This document shows positions 1 to 5,792 of a DNA stretch of 8,355 nucleotides, piece by piece (positions within the stretch are counted from its first letter, which is position 1; every line of letters begins with the position of its first letter). The stretch comes from an uncultured Riemerella sp. (GTDB lineage: Bacteria > Bacteroidota > Bacteroidia > Flavobacteriales > Weeksellaceae). The notes below the pieces were generated by a model. The model did not search any database. It worked only from the letters and a program-made list of their open reading frames with translations, and was not told the DNA's origin. The translations under genes and the position numbers were made by a program. The stretch is taken from contig CALHQK010000096.1 in the NCBI GenBank assembly GCA_938037185.1, positions 1-8,355 on the forward strand, in the 5' to 3' direction.

Positions 1-48
1 TATGCATACATTAAGGACAAACAGGGGTGGGTGAAGGAAATGTATTTA

Positions 49-85
49 TACATTAAGTCCCCACAAGTTGCGGGGACTTAATGTA
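49..85 (-). terminator. Long perfect hairpin downstream of rpoN
   Basis: The sequence shows a perfect 14-bp inverted repeat: the left arm (49-62) ends in AGTCCCC, the right arm (72-85) begins GGGGACT, and the loop is 9 nt (63-71). It begins 16 nt past the rpoN stop codon, so the simplest role is to end the rpoN transcript or protect its 3' end. It is not a textbook intrinsic terminator. Read in the rpoN direction, the run of T lies before the hairpin and the bases after it are TAAATACATT, with no U-tract. In the other direction it is followed by A's. A role in stopping transcription is therefore inferred; the hairpin itself is certain. Confidence 0.5.
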
Positions 86-101
86 AAAAAATAGTGTGAG
101 T

Positions 102-1580
102 TTATAGTTCTTTTCTGAGCCTTGCCACGGGAATATTCATCTGTTCGCGGTATTTTGCGATGGTTCTCCTCGCGATGTTATATCCTTTTTCTTTCAGGAT
201 GCTTACCAAAGCATCATCGGTATAGGGTTTTTTCTTGTCTTCCTTGTCTATCGCTTCTTGCAGATGTGTTTTTATTTCTTTAGTGGAAACTTCTTCGCCA
301 TCATCATTCGTGAGGCTGTCGGAGAAGAGATTTTTTAGATAAACGATTCCGTTCGGGGTGTCGGCATATTTACTTTTGACCACACGCGAAATGGTGGAGA
401 TGTCAAAACCTGTTTTATCGGCAATGTCTTTTAGAATCATTGGTTTCAATGTTTTTTCATCTCCAGTGATGAAATATTCTTTCTGAATATCTACAATCGC
501 AGAAATGGTCTGCATAAGAGTATTTTGGCGCTGATTAATGGCATCAATAAACCATTTTGCAGCATCTAATTTTTGCTTAATGAAGAGAGCCGCCTGTTTA
601 TGCTCTGGCGAATTTTTGTCATGCGAGTAAGTGGAAAGAATATCCTTATACTCCTCCGAAACCCGCAGAGTAGGGGCGTTTTTGCTGTTGAGAAGCGGGA
701 CTACATTTATTTTTCCTTTGCTGTCTTCATTCACTTGGATTGTAAAATCAGGGATGATTTCTTGATTGATGGTGATGGTCTGCGTATCAAAATTCCCACC
801 CACTCTCGGCGAAAGTTTAGAAATTTCATCTAATGCTTCTTTCAGTTCTTCTTCCGTAATGTCATACTTCTGAATGATTTTAGCATAGTGCTTGTTTGTA
901 AGAGCATCAAATTGATTTTTCAAAATATTGGCAGCCAGAGAAACCGCTTTATTTGCACTTATTTTCTTTTCGATTTGCAGAAGCAGGCATTCCTGTAAAT
1001 TTCTAGCGGCCACACCTGGCGGATCCAGCTTTTGAATATAATTTTCTAAAATATTTTCTACATGTTCCTTATCGGTATATATCCCCTGCGAAAATGCCAA
1101 ATCATCCACAATGGATTTGATATCCCGTCTTAGATACCCATCTTCAGGGTTTAAACTGCCGATGAGGTATTGGGCGATTTTCATATCTTCTTCGGAGAGA
1201 CTTACCATGCTTATCTGCTCCATGAGATAGTCATAGAGCGTTTGTCCTTCGGTTAGGAGACTTTCATTGTCAAAGTTTTCATCATCAGCAGAATAATTGC
1301 TGGAAGCCGTTTTGTAGCTTGGTTCATCATCATAGAGGTATTCATCTACATCAAAATCTGTTTCTATGCTTTCATTGCCTTCGTTTTCGTATTCGCTTTC
1401 AGCATCGTAGGATTCTTCCTGAGACTCATCAGATACTTTTTCCAGAGCGGGATTTTCTTCCAGCTCGCGTTCCAGTTCTTGTTCAAAGTCTAATGTATGA
1501 AGCTGGATGAGCTTCATCAGCTGAATTTGCTGAGGGGCGAGTTTTTGTCCTAATTTGAGTTGAAGATTTTGTTTCAGCAT
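102..1580 (-). CDS. rpoN: RNA polymerase sigma-54 factor (RpoN)
   Basis: Alternative sigma factor that directs core RNA polymerase to -24/-12 promoters and needs an AAA+ activator to open them. The 492-residue product has the full architecture. Residues 1-47 form the Gln/Leu-rich region I (starting MLKQNLQLKLGQKLAPQQ) that contacts activators. Residues 51-106 are a strongly acidic region II with 23 Asp/Glu and a single basic residue (K90). The core-binding region follows. A helix-turn-helix lies at about 383-404 (LKDIADKTGFDISTISRVV), and the RpoN box is ARRTIAKYRE at 470-479, differing from the usual ARRTVAKYRE only by Val to Ile. Length and both ends are normal for the family. It lies 85 bp downstream of asnS on the same strand. 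I see no TAnnTTTG promoter just upstream, so read-through from asnS is possible. No activator gene or convincing -24/-12 promoter is in the window, so its regulon cannot be judged here. Confidence 0.97.
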   Translation of the reverse strand: MLKQNLQLKLGQKLAPQQIQLMKLIQLHTLDFEQELERELEENPALEKVSDESQEESYDAESEYENEGNESIETDFDVDEYLYDDEPSYKTASSNYSADDENFDNESLLTEGQTLYDYLMEQISMVSLSEEDMKIAQYLIGSLNPEDGYLRRDIKSIVDDLAFSQGIYTDKEHVENILENYIQKLDPPGVAARNLQECLLLQIEKKISANKAVSLAANILKNQFDALTNKHYAKIIQKYDITEEELKEALDEISKLSPRVGGNFDTQTITINQEIIPDFTIQVNEDSKGKINVVPLLNSKNAPTLRVSEEYKDILSTYSHDKNSPEHKQAALFIKQKLDAAKWFIDAINQRQNTLMQTISAIVDIQKEYFITGDEKTLKPMILKDIADKTGFDISTISRVVKSKYADTPNGIVYLKNLFSDSLTNDDGEEVSTKEIKTHLQEAIDKEDKKKPYTDDALVSILKEKGYNIARRTIAKYREQMNIPVARLRKEL

Positions 1581-1625
1581 AGTTTTTTTTCTTTTTAATT
1601 TTTTGCTGTGAGCAATGATTTAAAT

Positions 1626-1660
1626 AAAATATGTGAAAAGCTATTCTCCTCACATATTTT
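1626..1660 (-). terminator. Hairpin terminator or attenuator between asnS and rpoN
   Basis: A perfect 11-bp inverted repeat (1626-1636 and 1650-1660; arm AAAATATGTGA) with a 13-nt loop starts 5 nt past the asnS stop codon. In the asnS direction the second arm ends in ATTTT and is followed by ATTTAAATC, giving a broken U-rich tail. The stem is AT-rich, so termination may be only partial. That would suit an arrangement in which some transcripts continue into rpoN, which has no obvious promoter of its own. The structure is seen; its strength is inferred. Confidence 0.6.
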
Positions 1661-1665
1661 TATGG

Positions 1666-3114
1666 TTAAAATTCAGCATTTTTTGGCGTTCTTGGGAAAG
1701 GAATTACATCTCGGATATTACTCATTCCTGTGATGAATAGTACTAATCTTTCCAATCCAAGTCCAAAACCAGCATGTGGCACAGAACCGAATTTTCTCGT
1801 ATCAAGATACCACCAGAGTTCCTGCTCATCTACATTCATTTCTTTCATTTTATTCAGAAGGACATCATATCTGGCTTCTCTTTCCGAACCACCGATGATT
1901 TCGCCAATTCCAGGGAAAAGAACATCCATTGCTCCCACAGTTTTGCCGTCCTCATTTAGTTTCATATAAAAAGCCTTGATTTCCTTTGGATAATTGAATA
2001 AAACCACAGGGCACTCAAAATGTTTTTCTACCAGATAGCGCTCGTGTTCGGATTGTAAATCTGCTCCCCAAGCCTCAATAGGAAACTGGAATTTCCCTTT
2101 TTTGTTATCTTTTGAAGCCAGCAAAATGTCTATGGCTTCGGTGTAAGAAACCCGCTTGAAGCGTTTAGCAACTACATTTTGCAACTTTTCTATAAGACCT
2201 TCTTTGGCTCTGTCTTTTTCGGGTTTTTGCTTTTGTTCTTCAGCAAATCTTTTATCAAGAAAATCCAAATCATCTTTGCAATTTTCTAAAACATAGTTAA
2301 TTACATATTTCAAGAAGTTTTCGGCAAGGTCTATGTTGTCTTCCAAATTGAAAAATGCCATTTCTGGTTCTATCATCCAGAATTCTGCCAAGTGTCTTGT
2401 TGTATTAGAGTTTTCCGCACGGAAAGTAGGCCCGAAAGTATAAATTCGCCCAAGTCCCATGGCTGCGGTTTCTCCTTCCAGCTGTCCCGAAACGGTCAAG
2501 TTGGTTTTTCTTCCGAAAAAATCTTGCGAATAATCTATTTCGCCATTTTCATCCCTTGGAATATTATTAAGGTCAAAATTAGTAATCGAAAACATTTCTC
2601 CTGCTCCTTCTGCATCCGCCCCTGTGATAATGGGAGTGTTGATGTAGAAGAACTGATTTTGATTAAAAAACTGATGAATAGCAAACGAAATGGTACTTCT
2701 CACTCTGAAAACCGCCCCAAAAAGATTGGTTCTGAAACGCAGATGAGCCTGCTCTCTAAGCACTTCTAAGGAATGTTTTTTCGGTTGTAGGACGGTTTTT
2801 TCTAATTCTTCTGAGAAGTTGTCTCCTAGAATTTCTATTTTTTTAGCTAAAATCTCTATACTTTGTCCTGCGCCTTGGCTTTCTACCACTTCACCAGTGA
2901 TTTTCAGAGAAGAAGCAGTTTTTATATTTTTAATGATTTCTTCATCAAATTTTTCAAAATCTACCACTACTTGAAGATTAAGTATTGTAGAACCATCGCT
3001 CAAGGCAATAAATCTATTGGAGCGGAAAGCCTTTACCCAGCCTTCAATAGTAATATTCTGATGCAGATATCTGCTATAGTTGTTTAATAATTCTTTAATC
3101 GTTAATCTTTCCAT
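1666..3114 (-). CDS. asnS: Asparaginyl-tRNA synthetase
   Basis: Cytoplasmic class IIb aminoacyl-tRNA synthetase that charges tRNA-Asn with asparagine using ATP. The 482-residue product starts with an OB-fold anticodon-binding domain (about 18-100, with ITIEGWVKAFRSNR). The class II catalytic core follows: motif 1 region ending in NTPIIT at 159-164, motif 2 FRAENSNTTRHLAEFW at 231-246, and motif 3 GLGLER at 451-456. The C-terminus (IRDVIPFPRTPKNAEF) and the GEIIGGSERE block are typical of AsnRS and separate it from AspRS. It is slightly longer than the E. coli enzyme, partly because of a Lys/Glu-rich insertion near 290-310 (AEEQKQKPEKDRAKE) in the catalytic domain. The ATG at 3114 is supported by a TAnnTTTG box 20 nt upstream and by the OB-fold beginning close to it. 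rpoN follows on the same strand after a hairpin. Confidence 0.98.
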   Translation of the reverse strand: MERLTIKELLNNYSRYLHQNITIEGWVKAFRSNRFIALSDGSTILNLQVVVDFEKFDEEIIKNIKTASSLKITGEVVESQGAGQSIEILAKKIEILGDNFSEELEKTVLQPKKHSLEVLREQAHLRFRTNLFGAVFRVRSTISFAIHQFFNQNQFFYINTPIITGADAEGAGEMFSITNFDLNNIPRDENGEIDYSQDFFGRKTNLTVSGQLEGETAAMGLGRIYTFGPTFRAENSNTTRHLAEFWMIEPEMAFFNLEDNIDLAENFLKYVINYVLENCKDDLDFLDKRFAEEQKQKPEKDRAKEGLIEKLQNVVAKRFKRVSYTEAIDILLASKDNKKGKFQFPIEAWGADLQSEHERYLVEKHFECPVVLFNYPKEIKAFYMKLNEDGKTVGAMDVLFPGIGEIIGGSEREARYDVLLNKMKEMNVDEQELWWYLDTRKFGSVPHAGFGLGLERLVLFITGMSNIRDVIPFPRTPKNAEF

Positions 3115-3133
3115 AACCTAAATTCTAAAACCA

Positions 3134-3141
3134 CAAAGATA
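3134..3141 (-). promoter_or_regulatory. Putative asnS promoter, -7 box TATCTTTG
   Basis: On the minus strand the box reads TATCTTTG, an exact match to the Bacteroidetes -7 consensus TAnnTTTG. It lies 19 nt before the asnS ATG, which predicts a short leader of about 12-15 nt. No TTG is present at the usual -33 distance. That position falls in the T-tract of the HU terminator, which may serve as a T-rich upstream element. Confidence 0.6.
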
Positions 3142-3158
3142 AGCAAAAAGTTAAAATT

Positions 3159-3187
3159 AAAAAAACCGCTGTATTATACAGCGGTTT
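3159..3187 (-). terminator. Intrinsic terminator of the HU gene
   Basis: A perfect 11-bp stem (3163-3173 with 3177-3187; arm AAACCGCTGTA) with a 3-nt loop is followed in the transcript by seven T's. It begins 20 nt past the HU stop codon. This is a classic strong intrinsic terminator, as expected behind a highly expressed nucleoid-protein gene. Confidence 0.92.
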
Positions 3188-3207
3188 AGTTTTCAATTCA
3201 GAAAAAA

Positions 3208-3498
3208 TTATTTTTTCTTAGCACCAGCTACTGCATCAGCTAAATCAGCACCTGGCTTGAATTTAGCTACTTTTTTAGCAGCAATTTTGATTGGTTGCTT
3301 TGTAGCAGGGTTGATACCTGTTCTAGCAGCTCTCTCTGCAACAGAGAAAGTTCCAAATCCTACTAATGCTACTTTACCATCTTTCTTTTTAAGAGTGTTA
3401 GTAACATTTTCAATGAAAGATTCTAATGCTTTCTTAGCAGCCACTTTTGTGATTTCTGCATCCTTTGCGATTGCGTCGATTAATTCAGACTTGTTCAT
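3208..3498 (-). CDS. HU-family DNA-binding protein
   Basis: Small basic nucleoid-associated protein that binds DNA as a dimer and bends and compacts it. The product is 96 residues, close to the usual 90. The N-terminal helices (MNKSELIDAIAKDAEI) form the dimer body. The signature GFGTF is at 47-51. The DNA-binding arm carries RTGINPATKQP at 59-69, with the intercalating proline at 64. The C-terminus is Lys-rich (GAKKK). The frame is open further upstream, with an ATG at 3573, but I chose 3498. The extra 25 residues are hydrophobic and unlike any HU, and a start at 3573 would place the coding region across the consensus promoter at 3544-3574. The gene is monocistronic, with its own promoter and a strong terminator. 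Which HU paralogue this is (hupA or hupB equivalent) cannot be told. Confidence 0.96.
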   Translation of the reverse strand: MNKSELIDAIAKDAEITKVAAKKALESFIENVTNTLKKKDGKVALVGFGTFSVAERAARTGINPATKQPIKIAAKKVAKFKPGADLADAVAGAKKK

Positions 3499-3543
3499 AA
3501 TGATAATGTTTAAAATTATTGATATTTTACTAAATAAACATAG

Positions 3544-3574
3544 CAAATATAGTAATAATATAATATCTACCAAA
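3544..3574 (-). promoter_or_regulatory. Consensus Bacteroidetes promoter of the HU gene
   Basis: The minus strand reads TTTG (3574-3571), a 19-nt spacer, then TATATTTG (3551-3544). Both the -33 TTTG and the -7 TAnnTTTG elements match consensus exactly at ideal spacing. It predicts transcription starting near 3537-3540 and a leader of about 40 nt before the ATG at 3498. The surrounding 3499-3630 stretch is extremely AT-rich and holds nothing else I can recognise. Confidence 0.85.
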
Positions 3575-3630
3575 TTTTTTATAACATAAAATGCTATTTT
3601 TAATGATTTTAAGATAATTTTAATTGATTT

Positions 3631-4314
3631 TTATTTTTTAGCTCCAAAAAATCCATGATTTCCAAGAGGGATAATAGCCGCAATGATGAAAATATGGTTA
3701 TTCGGGCTTACATGGTTTTTATAAGATTGGTAAATGTAGAAGAATTGTGGATTTAGCCAGTTGAAAAGTTTAATATCCGCCCCTAAATACACTCTGTTTC
3801 TAGCAAACTCTCCTTTTTTTAAGTCAATGAAAATTTCATCATGAGCAAAGAAATTGACAGATTTATCAAAGATTTTAGCTCTGTGTACGATACCTAAACG
3901 CCCTCTATAAAAATCAAAATCCTCTCCACCTACTATGAATCTATGTAGATAAGTGTTTCTGTTTTGTAAAATCCATTTGTTTTGTTTGTCCAGAGGAAGG
4001 GAGAAAGTTACCATCGCATTGATTTGGTGTTCTTTCGCTTCCTTGCTGTGCGCCTGAGGAGATTTTAGAAACACATAAAGAGGCATGAAGGAAATGTATT
4101 TGTTGATTTTGATATTAGGCATCACCATTCCTATCTGTGTGTGCTCTGGAGAGGCGCTTACCCCACCATATACTGTTATGCTGTGTTCTTTTGGGATGTT
4201 TATGGAAACTCCCGTTGTCAAGAAAGATTTCTTGGTGTCAGCATCTTGGGCTTTCATAGTGTTTATACCAAAACATACTCCATATAATGCTGAAAGTAAA
4301 ATTAACTTTTTCAT
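3631..4314 (-). CDS. DUF2490-like outer-membrane beta-barrel protein
   Basis: Probable outer-membrane protein of unknown function. The 227-residue product begins with a signal peptide (MKK, a hydrophobic stretch at 4-17, likely cleavage around MKAQ at 20-23). The rest alternates hydrophobic and polar residues with many aromatics, as in small beta-barrels, and ends in a Phe-containing strand. The DUF2490 pattern is visible: NRNTYLHRF, then YRGRLGI, then DEIFIDLKKGEFARNRVYLGADI, then LNPQFFYIYQSY. The strands and the two 'NR' sites are the family hallmarks; family assignment is from memory of that pattern and is fairly secure. It stands alone on the minus strand, divergent from panD with a 71-bp shared promoter region. 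No terminator with a GC stem follows it. Substrate or partner cannot be deduced. Confidence 0.75.
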   Translation of the reverse strand: MKKLILLSALYGVCFGINTMKAQDADTKKSFLTTGVSINIPKEHSITVYGGVSASPEHTQIGMVMPNIKINKYISFMPLYVFLKSPQAHSKEAKEHQINAMVTFSLPLDKQNKWILQNRNTYLHRFIVGGEDFDFYRGRLGIVHRAKIFDKSVNFFAHDEIFIDLKKGEFARNRVYLGADIKLFNWLNPQFFYIYQSYKNHVSPNNHIFIIAAIIPLGNHGFFGAKK

Positions 4315-4342
4315 TAGTGTAAAATTTAGAAATTTAAGGCTG

Positions 4343-4373
4343 CAAAGATACTAATTGTTTAAAAAGAAATCAA
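4343..4373 (-). promoter_or_regulatory. Promoter of the DUF2490-like gene
   Basis: The minus strand has TTG (4373-4371), a 20-nt spacer and TATCTTTG (4350-4343), matching TTG-N17-23-TAnnTTTG. The predicted start near 4337 leaves a leader of about 23 nt. Its -33 element directly abuts the panD -7 box on the opposite strand. Confidence 0.75.
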
Positions 4374-4381
4374 TAATTTTG
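4355..4381 (+). promoter_or_regulatory. panD promoter, leaderless arrangement
   Basis: The plus strand has TAATTTTG at 4374-4381, an exact TAnnTTTG match, with TTG at 4355-4357 and a slightly short 16-nt spacer. Only four bases separate the box from the panD ATG at 4386, so transcription should start at or within a base or two of the start codon. There is no room for a ribosome binding site. Confidence 0.7.
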
Positions 4382-4385
4382 CAGC

Positions 4386-4736
4386 ATGTTAATAGAAGTT
4401 TTTAAATCAAAAATTCATAGAGTAAGCGTTACAGAAGCGAATCTGAACTACATAGGAAGCATTACCATCGACGAAGACCTGATGGATGCCTCTGGAATTA
4501 TCCATGGTGAGAGGGTTTATGTGGTGAATGTGAATAATGGAGAACGCTTTGACACTTATGCAATAAGAGGCGAGAGAAAATCAGGAGTAATCTGTCTGAA
4601 TGGTGCCGCGGCGAGAAAAGCCCACAAAGGCGATATTGTCATCATCATAGCCTACGCACAGATAACACCAGAGGAAGCAAAAACCTTCGAACCCAAAGTG
4701 GTTTTCCCAAATGAAAAAACTAATTTATTAGAATAA
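4386..4736 (+). CDS. panD: Aspartate 1-decarboxylase precursor
   Basis: Pyruvoyl enzyme that decarboxylates L-aspartate to beta-alanine for pantothenate and coenzyme A synthesis. It is made as an inactive proenzyme that cleaves itself. The 116-residue product shows the cleavage site Gly24-Ser25 (NLNYIGS at 19-25) exactly where expected. Ser25 becomes the pyruvoyl group, giving a short beta chain and a longer alpha chain. The active-site residues known from E. coli PanD are present at the same numbers: Lys9, His11, Tyr22, Arg54, Thr57, Tyr58, Asn72 and the GAA at 73-75. GDIVIIIAYA near the C-terminus is also typical. It is slightly shorter than the 126-residue E. coli enzyme at the C-terminus. 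The start is fixed by homology and the adjacent promoter. The YbhN-like gene follows after 2 nt, almost certainly in the same mRNA. No panB or panC is in the window. Confidence 0.98.
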   Translation: MLIEVFKSKIHRVSVTEANLNYIGSITIDEDLMDASGIIHGERVYVVNVNNGERFDTYAIRGERKSGVICLNGAAARKAHKGDIVIIIAYAQITPEEAKTFEPKVVFPNEKTNLLE

Positions 4737-4738
4737 TA

Positions 4739-5791
4739 ATGAGCCTCAAAAGAAAGCAGCTAAAGAATATTTTTACGATTTTAATTTCAGCTGGATTGGC
4801 GGCATTTTTTATGTGGCTGGCTTTGGGAGATTTGGATTTTGATAAAGTGAAAGCATCCTTTGCTGAGATTAACTATTTCTGGGCGTTTGTGTCTGCTTTC
4901 TTTGCAGTTTTGGCGTACTGGTTTCGGGCGGTGCGCTGGAATCTTCTTTTAGAACCGATGGGCTACCAAATCCGTAATTCTAATGCCTTTTGGATAATAG
5001 CCTTCGGGTATATGATGAATCTTACCATTCCAAGAAGCGGCGAAATTGCGAGGGCGACCACACTTTTTAGAATCGAAAAAGTCCCAGTAGAAAAATCCAT
5101 AGCGACCATAGTCATAGAACGATTGGTGGATTTGGTTTTTATGCTTTTGTTTTTGCTGCTGACTTTTATTTTTAATGGAAAGGTTTTAGCGTCGTTTTAC
5201 AACCTGCTTACCACACGAAAAGTCTCTGAAAAAAAGGAACTGACATCTACAGATAGTTTCTTGCTAAACCTTGGAATAAATGATTTAGATGCGTTTTATT
5301 TTAATCTAAAAATAGCCCTTGTAGTCTTTGTGTTGCTTGGTTCGGCGGTTTTTATAATTAAATTTAAAGAGAAAATAATTTCTTTTGTTAAAGGTTTGAT
5401 AGAAGGGTTTTTAGCTGTCCGAAAAATCAAGAATAAACTTGCTTTTGTGCTTCATTCGGCAGGAATATGGATTTGCTATTTTCTTGCGGCGTATTTGGTT
5501 TGTTTTGCTCTGAAAGAAACTTCTGATTTTACCATCGGCGATGGTTTTCTGCTCGTTACGGCGGGAACTCTTGGGATGATGGTGCCTACTTCTGGCGGCG
5601 CAGGTTCTTACCATATTGTAGTTAAAATCGCTATTGTAGGGATTTTTATTTCTCTTGGTAAAAGCCATTCTCAGGGCGAGGAAGTTGGGATTTCCTATGC
5701 GCTGATTTCCCATTTGATACAGACTATTGCTACGCTTGTCTTTGGGTTAATCTCTATTTTCGCACTATTTGGAAAGAAGAATGATAAATAG
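4739..5791 (+). CDS. YbhN / LPG-synthase transmembrane-region family membrane protein
   Basis: Polytopic inner-membrane protein of the family that resembles only the membrane half of lysylphosphatidylglycerol synthase (MprF). At 350 residues it lacks the catalytic aminoacyl-transfer half, so it should not be called a synthase. About eight hydrophobic segments are visible: near 11-29, 46-64, 84-98, 121-146, 188-207, 232-257, 265-283 and 322-345. Family motifs are clear: RAVRW at 63-67, N94 with PRSGE at 98-102 and R105, ERLVD at 127-131, and a SGGAGSYH segment near 285. A lipid-handling role is often suggested for relatives, but the substrate is unknown. It begins 2 nt after the panD stop and lacks its own promoter, so it is co-transcribed with panD. 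Its stop codon lies 1 nt from the end of the convergent minus-strand gene. Confidence 0.88.
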   Translation: MSLKRKQLKNIFTILISAGLAAFFMWLALGDLDFDKVKASFAEINYFWAFVSAFFAVLAYWFRAVRWNLLLEPMGYQIRNSNAFWIIAFGYMMNLTIPRSGEIARATTLFRIEKVPVEKSIATIVIERLVDLVFMLLFLLLTFIFNGKVLASFYNLLTTRKVSEKKELTSTDSFLLNLGINDLDAFYFNLKIALVVFVLLGSAVFIIKFKEKIISFVKGLIEGFLAVRKIKNKLAFVLHSAGIWICYFLAAYLVCFALKETSDFTIGDGFLLVTAGTLGMMVPTSGGAGSYHIVVKIAIVGIFISLGKSHSQGEEVGISYALISHLIQTIATLVFGLISIFALFGKKNDK

Positions 5792-5792
5792 T

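Noticed and set aside
1777..1782. TGGCAC, resembling the -24 element of a sigma-54 promoter
   Set aside because: It is inside asnS coding sequence, and no TTGC -12 element follows at the required spacing.
2392..2769. Open frame of 125 codons on the plus strand
   Set aside because: It lies wholly antisense to the well-supported asnS gene, has no family resemblance and no promoter; it is a shadow frame. The same applies to open plus-strand frames within rpoN, the START-like gene and the class III aminotransferase.
3499..3573. N-terminal extension of the HU protein (hydrophobic, signal-peptide-like)
   Set aside because: It overlaps a perfect-consensus promoter, is AT-driven in composition, and no HU protein has such an extension; the normal start is at 3498.
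5411..5713. Open frame of 100 codons on the minus strand inside the YbhN-like gene
   Set aside because: The residue composition is unstructured and basic, without recognisable domain, and the plus-strand membrane protein fully explains the region.
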